Shown here one piece after another: positions 37,308 to 51,908 of a DNA stretch of 64,000 bases. The notes under the pieces were generated by a model. The model saw only the letters and a program-made list of their open reading frames with translations. It was not told where the DNA came from and ran no database searches. Where the stretch lies: positions 248,001 to 312,000 of the forward strand of contig JAKTNV010000235.1 in NCBI GenBank assembly GCA_022747635.1, in the 5' to 3' direction. A program made the translations under genes and the position numbers. This DNA comes from Hetaerina americana (taxonomy: Eukaryota > Arthropoda > Insecta > Odonata > Calopterygidae). How positions within the stretch are numbered: position 1 is the stretch's first letter; each line of letters opens with the position of its first letter.

Positions 37308-39479
37308 ATGAAAAATTTTATATTTACAAGAAATACGTATGAATACGAAAATTTTCTCAATAACTGCCGTTTGGAAATAAAAGGAAAAGACAAATTTACA
37401 ATGAAAACAAAAAGGCTTTCAAAAAAACCCTCTGGGGAACAACTAAACGAGTCGCTTGAATCACGAAATTTCTTATCCCGGGACTGCGGCTAGAAAACGT
37501 TATGCTTGCAAGAATTACATATAAATGATACCATTTTCTCAAATACGACCGTTTTGAACGGTAAAGAAAGAACAAATTTTCATTTGATGAATGAAAAGCT
37601 CTTGGAAAAGCACTTGGAAGAAAAACTTACACGAAAATTGATTCACGAAATTTCTCATCCCGGGCCTGCGGAGGAAAATTAATATGTTTAAAAAGTACGT
37701 ATATTAACGAAACTTTTGTAACAGCGACTGCTTTAAAAGGAAGGGAGGCAACCAAATATTCATTCAATGAATTTTAGGCTTTAAAAAACCGCTGAGGTAA
37801 AAACTAAACGCCACAATTGAATCACAAAATTTCTCATCCCGGTACTGCGGATGAAAAATTTTATGTTTGCCAGAAATACATTTGAATACGAAAGTTTTCC
37901 CAATAACTGCCGTTTGGAAATGAAAAGAGTCACACATATTTACAATTAAAACTAACAGTCTTTTTAAAAAACCCTCGGGGGAACAACTAAACCAGTCGCT
38001 TGAATCACGAAATTTCTCATCCCGGGACTGCGGCTGGAAAACGTTATGCTTGCAAGAAATACGTTAAATGATACCATTTTCTCAAAAACGACCGTTTTGA
38101 ATGGTAAAGAAAGAACAAATTTTCATTTGATGAATGAAAAACTTTTAAAAAAGCACTTCGAAGAAAAATTTAGAGAACAATTGATTCGCGAATTTTTTCA
38201 TGCCGGGACTGCGGAGGAAAATTATTATGTTTAAAAAATAAGTATATTAACGAAACTTTTATAACAGCGACTGCCTTTAAAGGAAGAGAGGCGACCAAAT
38301 ATTCATTCAATGATTTTTAAGCTTTAAAAACCGCTGATGTAAAAACTAAACGCCACAATTGAATCACAAAATTTCTCATCCCGGTACTGCGGATGAAAAA
38401 TTTTATGTTTGCAGGAAATACGTTTAAATACGAAAATTTTCTTAATAACTGTCGGTTGGAAATGAAAAGAGTCAAACAAATTTACAATTAAAACTAACAG
38501 GCTTTCAAAAAAACCTTCGGGGGAAACCCTAGAAGAGTCGCTTGAATCACAAAATTTCTAATCCCGGGACTGCGGCTAGAAAACGTTATGCTTGCAAGAA
38601 ATACATATAAATGATACCATTTTTTAAAAAACGACGATTTTGAAAGGTAAAGAAAGGAACAAATTTTCATTTGATGAATGAAGAGCTTTTTAAAAATCAC
38701 TTGGTAGAAAAACTTTTACGACAATTGATTCGCGAAATTTCTTATCCCTGAACTTTCGGAGGAAAATTATTATGTTTATTAAGTACGTATATTAACGAAA
38801 CTTCTATAACAGCAAATGCTTTGAAAGGAAGGGAGGCAACAAAATATTCATTCAATGAATTTTAAGCTTTAAAAAACCGCTGAGGTAAAAACTAAAAGTC
38901 ACAATTAAATCACAAAATTTCTCATTCCGGTACTGCGGATGAAAAATTTTGTTTGCAAGAAATACGTATGATTACGAAAATTTTCTCAATAACTGCCGTT
39001 TGGAACGGAAAAGAGTCACACAAATTTACAATTAAAACTAACAGGCTTTAAAAAAAACCCTCGGGGGAACAACTAAACGAGTCGCTTGAATCACGAAATT
39101 TCTCATCCCGGGACTGCGGCTGGAAAACGTTATGCTTGCAAGAAATACGTTAAATGATACCATTTTCTCAAAAACGACCGTTTTGAATGGTAAAGAAAAA
39201 ACAAATTTTCATTTGATGAATGAAAAACTTTTAAAAAAGCACTTCGAAGAGAAATTTAGAGAACAATTGATTCGTGAAATTTTTCATCCCGGGACTGCGG
39301 AGGAAAATTATTATGTTAAAAAAATTAGTATATTAACGAAACTTTCATAACAGCGACTGCCTTTAAAGGAAGAGAGGCGACCAAATATTCATTCAATGAA
39401 TTTTAAGCTTTAAAAAACCGCTGAGGTAAAAACTAAAGGCCACAATTGAATCACAAAATTTCTCATCCCGGTACTGCGA

Positions 39480-39845
39480 ATGAAAAATTTTATGTTTGCA
39501 GGAAATACGTCTAAATACGAAAATTTTCTTAATAACTGCCGTTTGGAAATAAAAAGAGTCAAACAAATTTACAATTAAAACTAACAGGCTTTCAAAAAAA
39601 CCTTCGGGGAAACAACTAGAAGAGCCGCTTTAATCACGAAATTTCTAATCCCGGGACTGCGGCTGGAAAACGTTATGCTTGCAAGAAATTCCTATAAATG
39701 ATACCATTTTCTCAAAAACGACAGTTTTGAAAGGTTAAGAAAGGAACAAATTTTCATTTGATGAAGGAAGAGCTTTTAAAAAAGCACTTGGTAGAAAAAC
39801 TTACGCGACAATTCACTCGCGAAATTTCTCATCCCGGTACTGCGG
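39480..39845 (+). repeat. Second-kind A-B dimer unit in 6159-bp copy 2
   Basis: Counterpart of 33321-33686 at offset 6159, including the CTGCGA marker variant just before it. Confidence 0.87.
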
Positions 39846-40918
39846 ATGAAAAATTTTGTTTGCAAGAAATACGTATGAATACGAAAATTTTCTCAATAAC
39901 TGCCGTTTGGGAGTGAAAAGTGTCACACAAATTTACAATTAAAACTAACAGGCTTTCAAAAAAACCCTCGGGGGAACAACTAAACGAGTCGCTTGAATCA
40001 CGAAATTTTTTATCCCGGGACTGCGGCTGGAAAACGTTATGCTTGCAAGAAGTACGTATAAATGATACCATTTTCTCAAAAGCGACCGTTTTGAATGGTA
40101 AAGAAAGAACAAATTTTCATTTGATGAATGAAAAGCTTTTAAAAAAGCACTTGGAAGAAAAATTTTGACAAGAATTGATTCGCGAAATTTTTCACGCCGG
40201 GACTGCGGGGGAAAATTATTATGTTTAAAAAATAAGTATATTAACGAAACTTTTATAACAGCGACTGCCTTTAAAGGAAGAGAGGCCACAAAATATTCAT
40301 TCAATGAATTTTAAGCTTTAAAAATCCGCTGAGGTAAAAACTAAACGCCAAAATTCAATCACAAAATTTCTCATCCCAGTACTGCGGATGAAAAATTTTG
40401 TTTGCAAGAAAAACATCTGAATACGGAAATTTGCTCAATAACTGCCGTTGGGAAATGAAAACAGTCACACAAATTTACAATTAAAACTTACAGACTTTCA
40501 GAAAAACCCTCGGGGGAACAACTAAACGAGTCGCTTGAATCACGAAATTTCTCATCCCGGGACTGCGGCTGGAAAACGTTATGCTTGCAAGAAATACGTA
40601 TAAATGATACAATTTTCTCAAAAACGACCGTTTTGAATGGTAAAGAAAGAACAAATTTTCATTTGATGAATGAAAAGCTTTTAAAAAAGCACTTGGAAGA
40701 AAAACACGAAAATTGATTCGCGAAATTTTTCATCCCGGGACAGCGGAGGAAAATTTTTATGTTTAAAAAATAAGTATATTAACGAAACTTTCATAACAGC
40801 GACTGCCTTTAAAGGAAGAGAGGCGACCAAATATTCATTCAATGAATTTTAAGCTTTAAAAAACCGCTGAGGTAAAAACTAAACGCCACAATTGAATCAC
40901 AAAATTTCTTATCCCGGT

Positions 40919-43900
40919 ACTGCGGATATAAAATTTTATGTTTTTCAAGAAATACGTTTAAATACGAAAATTTTCTTAATAACTGCCGTTTGGAAATGAA
41001 AAGAGTCAAACAAATTTACAATTAAAACTAACAGGCTTTCAAAAAAACCTTCGGGGGAACAACTAAAAGAGTCGCTTTAATCACGAAATTTCTAATCCCG
41101 GGACTGCGGCTGGAAAACGTTATGCTTGCAAGATATTCGTAAAAATGATACCATTTTCTCAAAAACGACCGTTTTGAAAAGTATAGAAAGGAACAAATTT
41201 TCATTTGATGAATGAAGAGCTTTTAAAAAAGCACTTGGTAGAAAAACTCACACGACAATTCATTCGCGTAATTTCTCATCCCGAATCTGCGGAGGAAAAT
41301 TATTATGTATAAAAAATACGTATATTAACGAAACTTTTATAACAGCGGCTGCTTTGAAAGGAAAAGAGGCGACCAAATATTCATTCAATGAATTTTAAGC
41401 TTAAAAAACCGCTGATGTACTAAACGCCACAATTGAATCACAAAATTTCTCATCCCGGTACTGCGGATGAAAAATTTTATGTTAGCAAGAAATACGTTTA
41501 AATACGAAAATTTTCTTAATAACTGCCGTTTGGAAATGAAAAGAGTCAAACAAATTTACAATTAAAACTAACCGGCTTTTAAAAAAAACCCTCGTGGGAA
41601 CCACCATACGAGTCGCTTGAATCACAAAATTTCTCATCCCGGGACTGCAGCTGGAAAACTTTATGCTTTTAAGAAATACGTATAAATGATACCATTTTCA
41701 AAAAAACGACCGTTTTGAAAGGTAAAGAAAGGAACAAATTTTCATTTGATGAATAAAGAGCCTTTAAAAAAGCACTTGGAAGAAAAACTTACACGAAAAT
41801 TGATTCGAGAAATTTCTCATCCCGGGACTGCGGAGGAAAATTATTATGTATAATAAGTTCGTATATTAACGAAACTTTTATAACAGCTAATGCTTTGAAA
41901 GGAAGGGAGGCAGCAAAATATTCATTCAATGAATTTTAAGCTTTAAAAAACCGCTGAGGTAAAAACTAAACGCAACAATTAAATCACAAAATTTCTCATC
42001 CCGGTACTGCGGATGAAAAATTTTGTTTGCAAGAAATACGTATGAATACGAAAATTTTCTCAATAACTGCCGTTTGGAAGTGAAAAGTGTCACACAAATT
42101 TACAATTAAAACTAACAGGCTTTCAAAAAAAACCCTCGGGGGAACAACGAAACGAGTCGCTTGAATCACGAAATTTCTCATCCCGGGACTGCGGCTGGAA
42201 ACCTTTATGCTTGCAAGAAATACGTATAAATGATACCATTTTCTCAAAAACGACCGTTTTGATTGGTAAAAAAAGAACAAATTTTCATTTGATGAATGAA
42301 AAACTTTTAAAAAAGCACTTGGAAGAAAAATTTAGAGAACAATAAATTCGCGAAATTTTTCATCCCGGGACTGCGGACGAAAATTATTATGTTTAAAAAA
42401 TAAGTATATTAACGAAACTTTCATAACAGCGACTGCATTTAAAGGAAGAGAGGCGACCAAATAATAATTCAATGATTTTTAAACTTTAAAATACCGCTGA
42501 GGTAAAAACTAAACGCCACAATTGAATCACAAAATTTCTCATCCCGGTACTGCGGATGAAAATTTTATGTTTGCAGAGAATACGTTTAAATACGAAATTT
42601 TCTTAATAACTGCCGTTTGGAAATGAAAAGAGTCAAACAAATTTTCAATGAAAACTAACAGGCTTTTAAAAAAACCTTCGGGGGAACAACTAGAAGAGTC
42701 GCTTTAATCACGAAATTTCTAATCCCGGGACTGCGGCTGGAAAACGTTATGCTTGCAAGAAATACGTATAAATGATACCATTTTCTCAAAAGCGACCGTT
42801 TTGAATGGTAAAGAAAGAACTAATTTTCATTTGATGAATGAAAAGCTTTTAAAAAAGCCCTTGGAAGAAAAATTTAGACAAGAATTGATTCGCGAAATTT
42901 TTCACGCCGGGACTGCGGAGGAAAATTATTATGTTTAAAAAATAAGTATATTAACGAAACTTTTATAACAGCGACTGCCTTTAAAGGAAGGGAGGCCACA
43001 AAATATTCATTCAATGAATTTTAAGCTTTAAAAAACCGCTGAGGTAAAAACTAAACGCCACAATTGAATCACAAAATTTCTTATCCCGGTACTGCGGATG
43101 AAAAATTTTGTTTGCAAGAAATACGTATGAATACGATAATTTTCTCAATAACTGCCGTTCGGAAGTGAAAAGAGTCACACAAATTTACAATTAAAACTAA
43201 CAGGCTTTCAAAAAAACCCTCGGGGGAACAACGAAACGAATCGCTTGAATCACGAAATTTCTCATCCCGGGACTGCGGCTGGAAAACGTTATGCTTGCAA
43301 GAAATACGTATAAATGATACCTTTTTCTCAAAAATTACCATTTTGAATGGTAAAGAAAAAACAAATTTTCATTTGATGAATGAAAAGCTTTTAAAAAAGC
43401 ACTTGGAAGAAAAACAAAAATTGATTCGCGGAATTTTTCATCCCGGGACTGCGGAGGAAAATTAATATGTTTAAAAAATAAGTATATTAACGAAACTTTC
43501 ATAACAGCGACTGCCTTTAAAGGAAGAGAGGCGACCAAATATTCATTCAATGATTTTTAAGCTTTAAAAAACCGCTGAGGTACAAACTAAACGCAACAAT
43601 TGAATCACAAAATTTCTCATCCCGGTACTGCGGATGAAAAATTTTGTTTGCAAGAAATACGTTTAAATACTAAAATTTTCTCAATAACTGCCGTTTGGAA
43701 ATGAAAAGAGTCAAACAAATTTACAATTAAAACTATCAGGCTTTCAAAAAAACCCTCGGGGGAACAACTAAACGAGTCGCTTGAATCACGAAATTTCTTA
43801 TCCCTGGACTGCGGCTGGAAAACTTTATGCTTGCAGGAAATACGTATAAATGATACCATTTTCTCAAAAACGACCGTTTTGAATGGTAAAGAAAGAACAA

Positions 43901-45400
43901 ATTTTCATTTGATGAATGAAGAGCTTTTTAAAAAGCACTTGGTAGAAAAACTTACACGAATATTCATTCACAAAATTTCTCATCCCGAATCTGCGGAGGA
44001 AAATTATTATGTTTAATGAGTACGTATATTAAGGAAACTTTTATTAAAGCTAATGCTTTGAAAGGAAGGGAGGCAACAAAATATTCATTCAATAAATTTT
44101 AATCTTTAAAAAACCGCTGAGGTAAAAACTAAACGCAACAATTAAATCACAAAATTTCTCATCCCGGTACTGCGGATGAAAAATTTTGTTTGCAAGAAAT
44201 ACGTATGAATACGAAAATTTTCTCAATAACTGCCGTTCGGAAGTGAAAAGAGTCACACAAATTTACAATTAAAACTAACAGGCTTTCAAAAAAACCCTCG
44301 GAGAACAACGAAACGAATCGCTTGAATCACGAAATTTCTCATCCCGGGACTGCGGCTGGAAAACGTTATGCTTGCAAGAAATACGTATAAATGATACCTT
44401 TTTCTCAAAAACGACCATTTTGAATGGTGAAGAAAGAAAAAATTTTCATTTGATGAATGAAAAGCTTTTAAAAAAACACTTGGAAGAAAAACACGAAAAT
44501 TGATTCGCGGAATTTTTCATCCCGGGACTGCGGAGGAAAATTATTATGTTTAAAAAATAAGTATATTAACGAAACTTTCATAACAGCGACTGCCTTCAAA
44601 GGAAGAGAGGCGACCAAATATTCATTCAATGAATTTTAAGCTTTAAAAAACCGCTGAGGTAAAAACTAAACGACACAATTGAATCACAAAATTTCTCATC
44701 CCGGTACTGCGGATATAAAATTTTATGTTTTTCAAGAAATACGTTTAAATACGAAAATTTTCTTAATAACTGCCGTTTGGAAATGAAAAGAGTCAAACAA
44801 ATTTACATTTAAAACTAACAGGCTTTCAAAAAAACCTTCGGGGGAACAACTAAAAGAGTCGCTTTAATCACGAAATTCCTAATCCCGGGACTGCGGCCGG
44901 AAAACCTTATGCTTGCAAGAAATACGTATAAATGATACCATTTTCTCAAAAACGACCGTTTTGGATGGTAAAGAAAGAACAAATTTTCATTGGATGAATG
45001 AAAAGCTTTTAGAAAAATACTTGGAAGAAAAACTTAAACGAAAAATGATTCACGAAATTTCTCATCCCGGGACTGCGGAGGAAAATTATTATGTTTAAAA
45101 AGTACGTATATTAACGAAACTTTCATAACAGCGACTGCTTTAAAAGGAAGGGAGGCAACCAAGTATTCATTTAATGATTTTTAAGATTTAAAAAACCGCT
45201 GAGGTAAAACCTAAACGCCACAACTCAATCACAAAATTCATCATCCCGGTACTGCGGATGAAAAATTTTATGTTTGCAAGAAATACGTTTGAATACGAAA
45301 GTTTCCCCAATAACTGCCGTTTGGAAATATAAAGAAAAAAACAATTTTACAACTGAAACTAACAGTCTTTATAAAAAACCCTCGGGGGAACAACTAAACG
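40919..45400 (+). repeat. Partial third copy of the 5.96-kb material, one trimer shorter
   Basis: Up to about 43550 this stretch matches 19565-22196 at offset 21354. From about 43550 it matches from 22741 at offset 20809, so one 545-bp trimer is missing. The change of offset falls in the stretch shared by both ends of the lost unit (AAATATTCATTCAATGA, about 43500-43553). The 5959-bp joint is recognisable at 42760-42785. No other sequence is present. Confidence 0.88.
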
Positions 45401-48400
45401 AGTCGCTTGAATCACGAAATTACTCATCCCGGGACTGCGGCTGGAAAACTTTATGCTTGCAAAAAATACGTATAAATGATACCATTTTCTCAAAAGCGAC
45501 CGTTTTGAATGGTAAAGAAAGAACAAATTTTCATTTGATGAATGAAAAGCTTTTAAAAAAGCACTTGGAAGAAAAATTTTGACAAGAATTGATTCGCGAA
45601 ATTTTTCACGCCGGGACTGCGGGGGAAAATTATTATGTTTAAAAAATAAGTATATTAACGAAACTTTTATAACAGCGACTGCCTTTAAAGGAAGAGAGGC
45701 CACAAAATATTCATTCAATGAATTTTAAGCTTTAAAAAACCGCTGAGGTAAAAACTAAACGCCACAATTCAATCACAAAATTTCTCATCCCAGTACTGCG
45801 GATGAAAAATTTTGTTTGCAAGAAAAACATCTGAATACGAAAATTTGCTCAATAACTGCCGTTGGGAAATGAAAACAGTCACACAAATTTACAATTAAAA
45901 CTTACAGACTTTCAGAAAAACCCTCGGGGGAACAACTAAACGAGTCGCTTGAATCACGAAATTTCTCATCCCGGGACTGCGGCTGGAAAACGTTATGCTT
46001 GCAAGAAATACGTATAAATGATACAATTTTCTCAAAAACGACCGTTTTGAATGGTAAAGAAAGAACAAATTTTCATTTGATGAATGAAAAGCTTTTAAAA
46101 AAGCACTTGGAAGAAAAACACGAAAATTGATTCGCGAAATTTTTCATCCCGGGACAGCGGAGGAAAATTTTTATGTTTAAAAAATAAGTATATTAACGAA
46201 ACTTTCATAACAGCGACTGCCTTTAAAGGAAGAGAGGCGACCAAATATTCATTCAATGAATTTTAAGCTTTAAAAAACCGCTGAGGTAAAAACTAAACGC
46301 CACAATTGAATCACAAAATTTCTTATCCCGGTACTGCGGATATAAAATTTTATGTTTTTCAAGAAATACGTTTAAATACGAAAATTTTCTTAATAACTGC
46401 CGTTTGGAAATGAAAAGAGTCAAACAAATTTACAATTAAAACTAACAGGCTTTCAAAAAAACCTTCGGGGGAACAACTAAAAGAGTCGCTTTAATCACGA
46501 AATTTCTAATCCCGGGACTGCGGCTGGAAAACGTTATGCTTGCAAGATATTCGTAAAAATGATACCATTTTCTCAAAAACGACCGTTTTGAAAAGTTTAG
46601 AAAGGAACAAATTTTCATTTGATGAATGAAGAGCTTTTAAAAAAGCACTTGGTAGAAAAACTCACACGACAATTCATTCGCGTAATTTCTCATCCCGAAT
46701 CTGCGGAGGAAAATTATTATGTATAAAAAATACGTATATTAACGAAACTTTTATAACAGCGGCTGCTTTGAAAGGAAAAGAGGCGACCAAATATTCATTC
46801 AATGAATTTTAAGCTTAAAAAACCGCTGATGTACTAAACGCCACAATTGAATCACAAAATTTCTCATCCCGGTACTGCGGATGAAAAATTTTATGTTAGC
46901 AAGAAATACGTTTAAATACGAAAATTTTCTTAATAACTGCCGTTTGGAAATGAAAAGAGTCAAACAAATTTACAATTAAAACTAACAGGCTTTTAAAAAA
47001 AACCCTCGTGGGAACCACCATACGAGTCGCTTGAATCACAAAATTTCTCATCCCGGGACTGCGGCTGGAAAACTTTATGCTTTTAAGAAATACGTATAAA
47101 TGATACCATTTTCAAAAAAACGACCGTTTTGAAAGGTAAAGAAAGGAACAAATTTTCATTTGATGAATAAAGAGCCTTTAAAAAAGCACTTGGAAGAAAA
47201 ACTTACACGAAAATTGATTCGAGAAATTTCTCATCCCGGGACTGCGGAGGAAAATTATTATGTATAATAAGTTCGTATATTAACGAAACTTTTATAACAG
47301 CTAATGCTTTGAAAGGAAGGGAGGCAGCAAAATATTCATTCAATGAATTTTAAGCTTTAAAAAACCGCTGAGGTAAAAACTAAACGCAACAATTAAATCA
47401 CAAAATTTCTCATCCCGGTACTGCGGATGAAAAATTTTGTTTGCAAGAAATACGTATGAATACGAAAATTTTCTCAATAACTGCCGTTTGGAAGTGAAAA
47501 GTGTCACACAAATTTACAATTAAAACTAACAGGCTTTCAAAAAAAACCCTCGGGGGAACAACGAAACGAGTCGCTTGAATCACGAAATTTCTCATCCCGG
47601 GACTGCGGCTGGAAACCTTTATGCTTGCAAGAAATACGTATAAATGATACCATTTTCTCAAAAACGACCGTTTTGATTGGTAAAAAAAGAACAAATTTTC
47701 ATTTGATGAATGAAAAACTTTTAAAAAAGCACTTGGAAGAAAAATTTAGAGAACAATTAATTCGCGAAATTTTTCATCCCGGGACTGCGGACGAAAATTA
47801 TTATGTTTAAAAAATAAGTATATTAACGAAACTTTCATAACAGCGACTGCATTTAAAGGAAGAGAGGCGACCAAATAATAATTCAATGATTTTTAAACTT
47901 TAAAATACCGCTGAGGTAAAAACTAAACGCCACAATTGAATCACAAAATTTCTCATCCCGGTACTGCGGATGAAAATTCTATGTTTGCAGAGAATACGTT
48001 TAAATACGAAATTTTCTTAATAACTGCCGTATGGAAATGAAAATAGTCAAACAAATTTTCAATGAAAACTAACAGGCTTTTAAAAAAACCTTCGGGGGAA
48101 CAACTAGAAGAGTCGCTTTAATCACGAAATTTCTAATCCCGGGACTGCGGCTGGAAAACGTTATGCTTGCAAGAAATACGTATAAATGATACCATTTTCA
48201 AAAAAACGACCGTTTCGAAAGGTAAAGTAAGGAACAAATTTTCATTTGATGAATGAAGAGTTTTTAAAAAAGCACTTGGAAGAAAAACTTACACGACAAT
48301 TGATTCGCGAAATTTCTCATCCCGGGACTGCTGAGGAAAATTATTATGTTTAAAAAATACGTATATTAACGAAACTTTTCTAACAGCGACTGCTTTGAAA

Positions 48401-48655
48401 GAAAGAGAGGCGACCAAATATTCATTCAATGAATTTTAAGCTTTAAAAAACCGCTGAGGCAAAAAACTAAACGCAACAATTGAATCGCAAAATTTCTCAT
48501 TCCGGTACTGCGGATGAAAAATGTTATGTTTGCAAGAAATACGTTTGAATACGAAAGTTTCCCCAAAAACTGCCGTTTGGAAATATAAAGAGTAAAACAA
48601 ATATACAACTGAAACTAACAGTCTTTATAAAAACCCTCGGGGGAACAACTAAACA
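45401..48655 (+). repeat. 3254-bp block, copy 1 of 2 in tandem
   Basis: Direct tandem block of 18 monomers (six trimers). Identity with the next copy starts at 45401; 45400 is G and 48655 is A. A private change is AAATTACTCATC at 45418-45429, where the copy has the normal AAATTTCTCATC. The material corresponds to 24592-27845 of the first 15.2-kb block, where it occurs once. Confidence 0.92.
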
Positions 48656-51600
48656 AGTCGCTTGAATCACGAAATTTCTCATCCCGGGACTGCGGCTGGA
48701 AAACTTTATGCTTGCAAAAAATACGTATAAATGATACCATTTTCTCAAAAGCGACCGTTTTGAATGGTAAAGAAAGAACAAATTTTCATTTGATGAATGA
48801 AAAGCTTTTAAAAAAGCACTTGGAAGAAAAATTTTGACAAGAATTGATTCGCGAAATTTTTCACGCCGGGACTGCGGGGGAAAATTATTATGTTTAAAAA
48901 ATAAGTATATTAACGAAACTTTTATAACAGCGACTGCCTTTAAAGTAAGAGAGGCCACAAAATATTCATTCAATGAATTTTAAGCTTTAAAAAACCGCTG
49001 AGGTAAAAACTAAACGCCACAATTCAATCACAAAATTTCTCATCCCAGTACTGCGGATGAAAAATTTTGTTTGCAAGAAAAACATCTGAATACGAAAATT
49101 TGCTCAATAACTGCCGTTGGGAAATGAAAACAGTCACACAAATTTACAATTAAAACTTACAGACTTTCAGAAAAACCCTCGGGGGAACAACTAAACGAGT
49201 CGCTTGAATCACGAAATTTCTCATCCCGGGACTGCGGCTGGAAAACGTTATGCTTGCAAGAAATACGTATAAATGATACAATTTTCTCAAAAACGACCGT
49301 TTTGAATGGTAAAGAAAGAACAAATTTTCATTTGATGAATGAAAAGCTTTTAAAAAAGCACTTGGAAGAAAAACACGAAAATTGATTCGCGAAATTTTTC
49401 ATCCCGGGACAGCGGAGGAAAATTTTTATGTTTAAAAAATAAGTATATTAACGAAACTTTCATAACAGCGACTGCCTTTAAAGGAAGAGAGGCGACCAAA
49501 TATTCATTCAATGAATTTTAAGCTTTAAAAAACCGCTGAGGTAAAAACTAAACGCCACAATTGAATCACAAAATTTCTTATCCCGGTACTGCGGATATAA
49601 AATTTTATGTTTTTCAAGAAATACGTTTAAATACGAAAATTTTCTTAATAACTGCCGTTTGGAAATGAAAAGAGTCAAACAAATTTACAATTAAAACTAA
49701 CAGGCTTTCAAAAAAACCTTCGGGGGAACAACTAAAAGAGTCGCTTTAATCACGAAATTTCTAATCCCGGGACTGCGGCTGGAAAACGTTATGCTTGCAA
49801 GATATTCGTAAAAATGATACCATTTTCTCAAAAACGACCGTTTTGAAAATTTAGAAAGGAACAAATTTTCATTTGATGAATGAAGAGCTTTTAAAAAAGC
49901 ACTTGGTAGAAAAACTCACACGACAATTCATTCGCGTAATTTCTCATCCCGAATCTGCGGAGGAAAATTATTATGTATAAAAAATACGTATATTAACGAA
50001 ACTTTTATAACAGCGGCTGCTTTGAAAGGAAAAGAGGCGACCAAATATTCATTCAATGAATTTTAAGCTTAAAAAACCGCTGATGTACTAAACGCCACAA
50101 TTGAATCACAAAATTTCTCATCCCGGTACTGCGGATGAAAAATTTTATGTTAGCAAGAAATACGTTTAAATACGAAAATTTTCTTAATAACTGCCGTTTG
50201 GAAATGAAAAGAGTCAAACAAATTTACAATTAAAACTAACAGGCTTTTAAAAAAAACCCTCGTGGGAACCACCATACGAGTCGCTTGAATCACAAAATTT
50301 CTCATCCCGGGACTGCGGCTGGAAAACTTTATGCTTTTAAGAAATACGTATAAATGATACCATTTTCAAAAAAACGACCGTTTTGAAAGGTAAAGAAAGG
50401 AACAAATTTTCATTTGATGAATAAAGAGCCTTTAAAAAAGCACTTGGAAGAAAAACTTACACGAAAATTGATTCGAGAAATTTCTCATCCCGGGACTGCG
50501 GAGGAAAATTATTATGTATAATAAGTTCGTATATTAACGAAACTTTTATAACAGCTAATGCTTTGAAAGGAAGGGAGGCAGCAAAATATTCATTCAATGA
50601 ATTTTAAGCTTTAAAAAACCGCTGAGGTAAAAACTAAACGCAACAATTAAATCACAAAATTTCTCATCCCGGTACTGCGGATGAAAAATTTTGTTTGCAA
50701 GAAATACGTATGAATACGAAAATTTTCTCAATAACTGCCGTTTGGAAGTGAAAAGTGTCACACAAATTTACAATTAAAACTAACAGGCTTTCAAAAAAAA
50801 CCCTCGGGGGAACAACGAAACGAGTCGCTTGAATCACGAAATTTCTCATCCCGGGACTGCGGCTGGAAACCTTTATGCTTGCAAGAAATACGTATAAATG
50901 ATACCATTTTCTCAAAAACGACCGTTTTGATTGGTAAAAAAAGAACAAATTTTCATTTGATGAATGAAAAACTTTTAAAAAAGCACTTGGAAGAAAAATT
51001 TAGAGAACAATTAATTCGCGAAATTTTTCATCCCGGGACTGCGGACGAAAATTATTATGTTTAAAAAATAAGTATATTAACGAAACTTTCATGACAGCGA
51101 CTGCATTTAAAGGAAGAGAGGCGACCAAATAATAATTCAATGATTTTTAAACTTTAAAATACCGCTGAGGTAAAAACTAAACGCCACAATTGAATCACAA
51201 AATTTCTCATCCCGGTACTGCGGATGAAAATTCTATGTTTGCAGAGAATACGTTTAAATACGAAATTTTCTTAATAACTGCCGTATGAAAATGAAAATAG
51301 TCAAACAAATTTTCAATGAAAACTAACAGGCTTTTAAAAAAACTTCGGGGGAACAACTAGAAGAGTCGCTTTAATCACGAAATTTCTAATCCCGGGACTG
51401 CGGCTGGAAAACGTTATGCTTGCAAGAAATACGTATAAATGATACCATTTTCAAAAAAACGACCGTTTCGAAAGGTAAAGTAAGGAACAAATTTTCATTT
51501 GATGAATCAAGAGTTTTTAAAAAAGCACTTGGAAGAAAAACTTACACGACAATTGATTCGCGAAATTTCTCATCCCGGGACTGCTGAGGAAAATTATTAT

Positions 51601-51908
51601 GTTTAAAAAATACGTATATTAACGAAACTTTTCTAACAGCGACTGCTTTGAAAGAAAGAGAGGCGACCAAATATTCATTCAATGAATTTTAAGCTTTAAA
51701 AAACCGCTGAGGCAAAAAACTAAACGCAACAATTGAATCGCAAAATTTCTCATTCCGGTACTGCGGATGAAAAATGTTATGTTTGCAAGAAATACGTTTG
51801 AATACGAAAGTTTCCCCAAAAACTGCCGTTTGGAAATATAAAGAGTAAAACAAATATACAACTGAAACTAACAGTCTTTATAAAAACCCTCGGGGGAACA
51901 ACTAAACA
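48656..51908 (+). repeat. 3254-bp block, copy 2 of 2 in tandem
   Basis: Begins at the end of copy 1 and matches it to 51948. The break at 51949 (A opening C, versus C opening B at 48696) fixes the exchange point to 48656-48695, 40 bp that include the conserved junction block. A one-base loss in an A-tract near 51342 and GTATGAAAATG near 51284 are private. After 51948 the array follows 27886 onward at offset 24063. Confidence 0.92.

Larger units (their letters stand above)
34760..40918 (+). repeat. 6159-bp block, copy 2 of 2 in tandem
   Basis: Begins exactly at the end of copy 1. The match extends to 40984 and breaks at 40985 (G versus A at 34826, CTGCC versus CTACC), so the exchange point lies in 34760-34825 within an A monomer. 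The second image of the 15.2-kb joint is at 40053-40076. Past 40985 the array follows the 5.96-kb material at offset 21354. Confidence 0.94.

Noticed and set aside
34760..40918. Excluding the second 6159-bp copy as an assembly artefact.
   Set aside because: Not provable from sequence. The edges are natural in-register joints and other duplications of the same style show real divergence, so it is kept as a feature with a read-based check proposed.
48524..48973. Longest reverse-strand open frame (149 codons), with hydrophobic-looking stretches.
   Set aside because: It is the complement of satellite trimers. Related frames of 60-119 codons end at varied places in sister copies. The hydrophobic look comes from T-rich complement of A-tracts.
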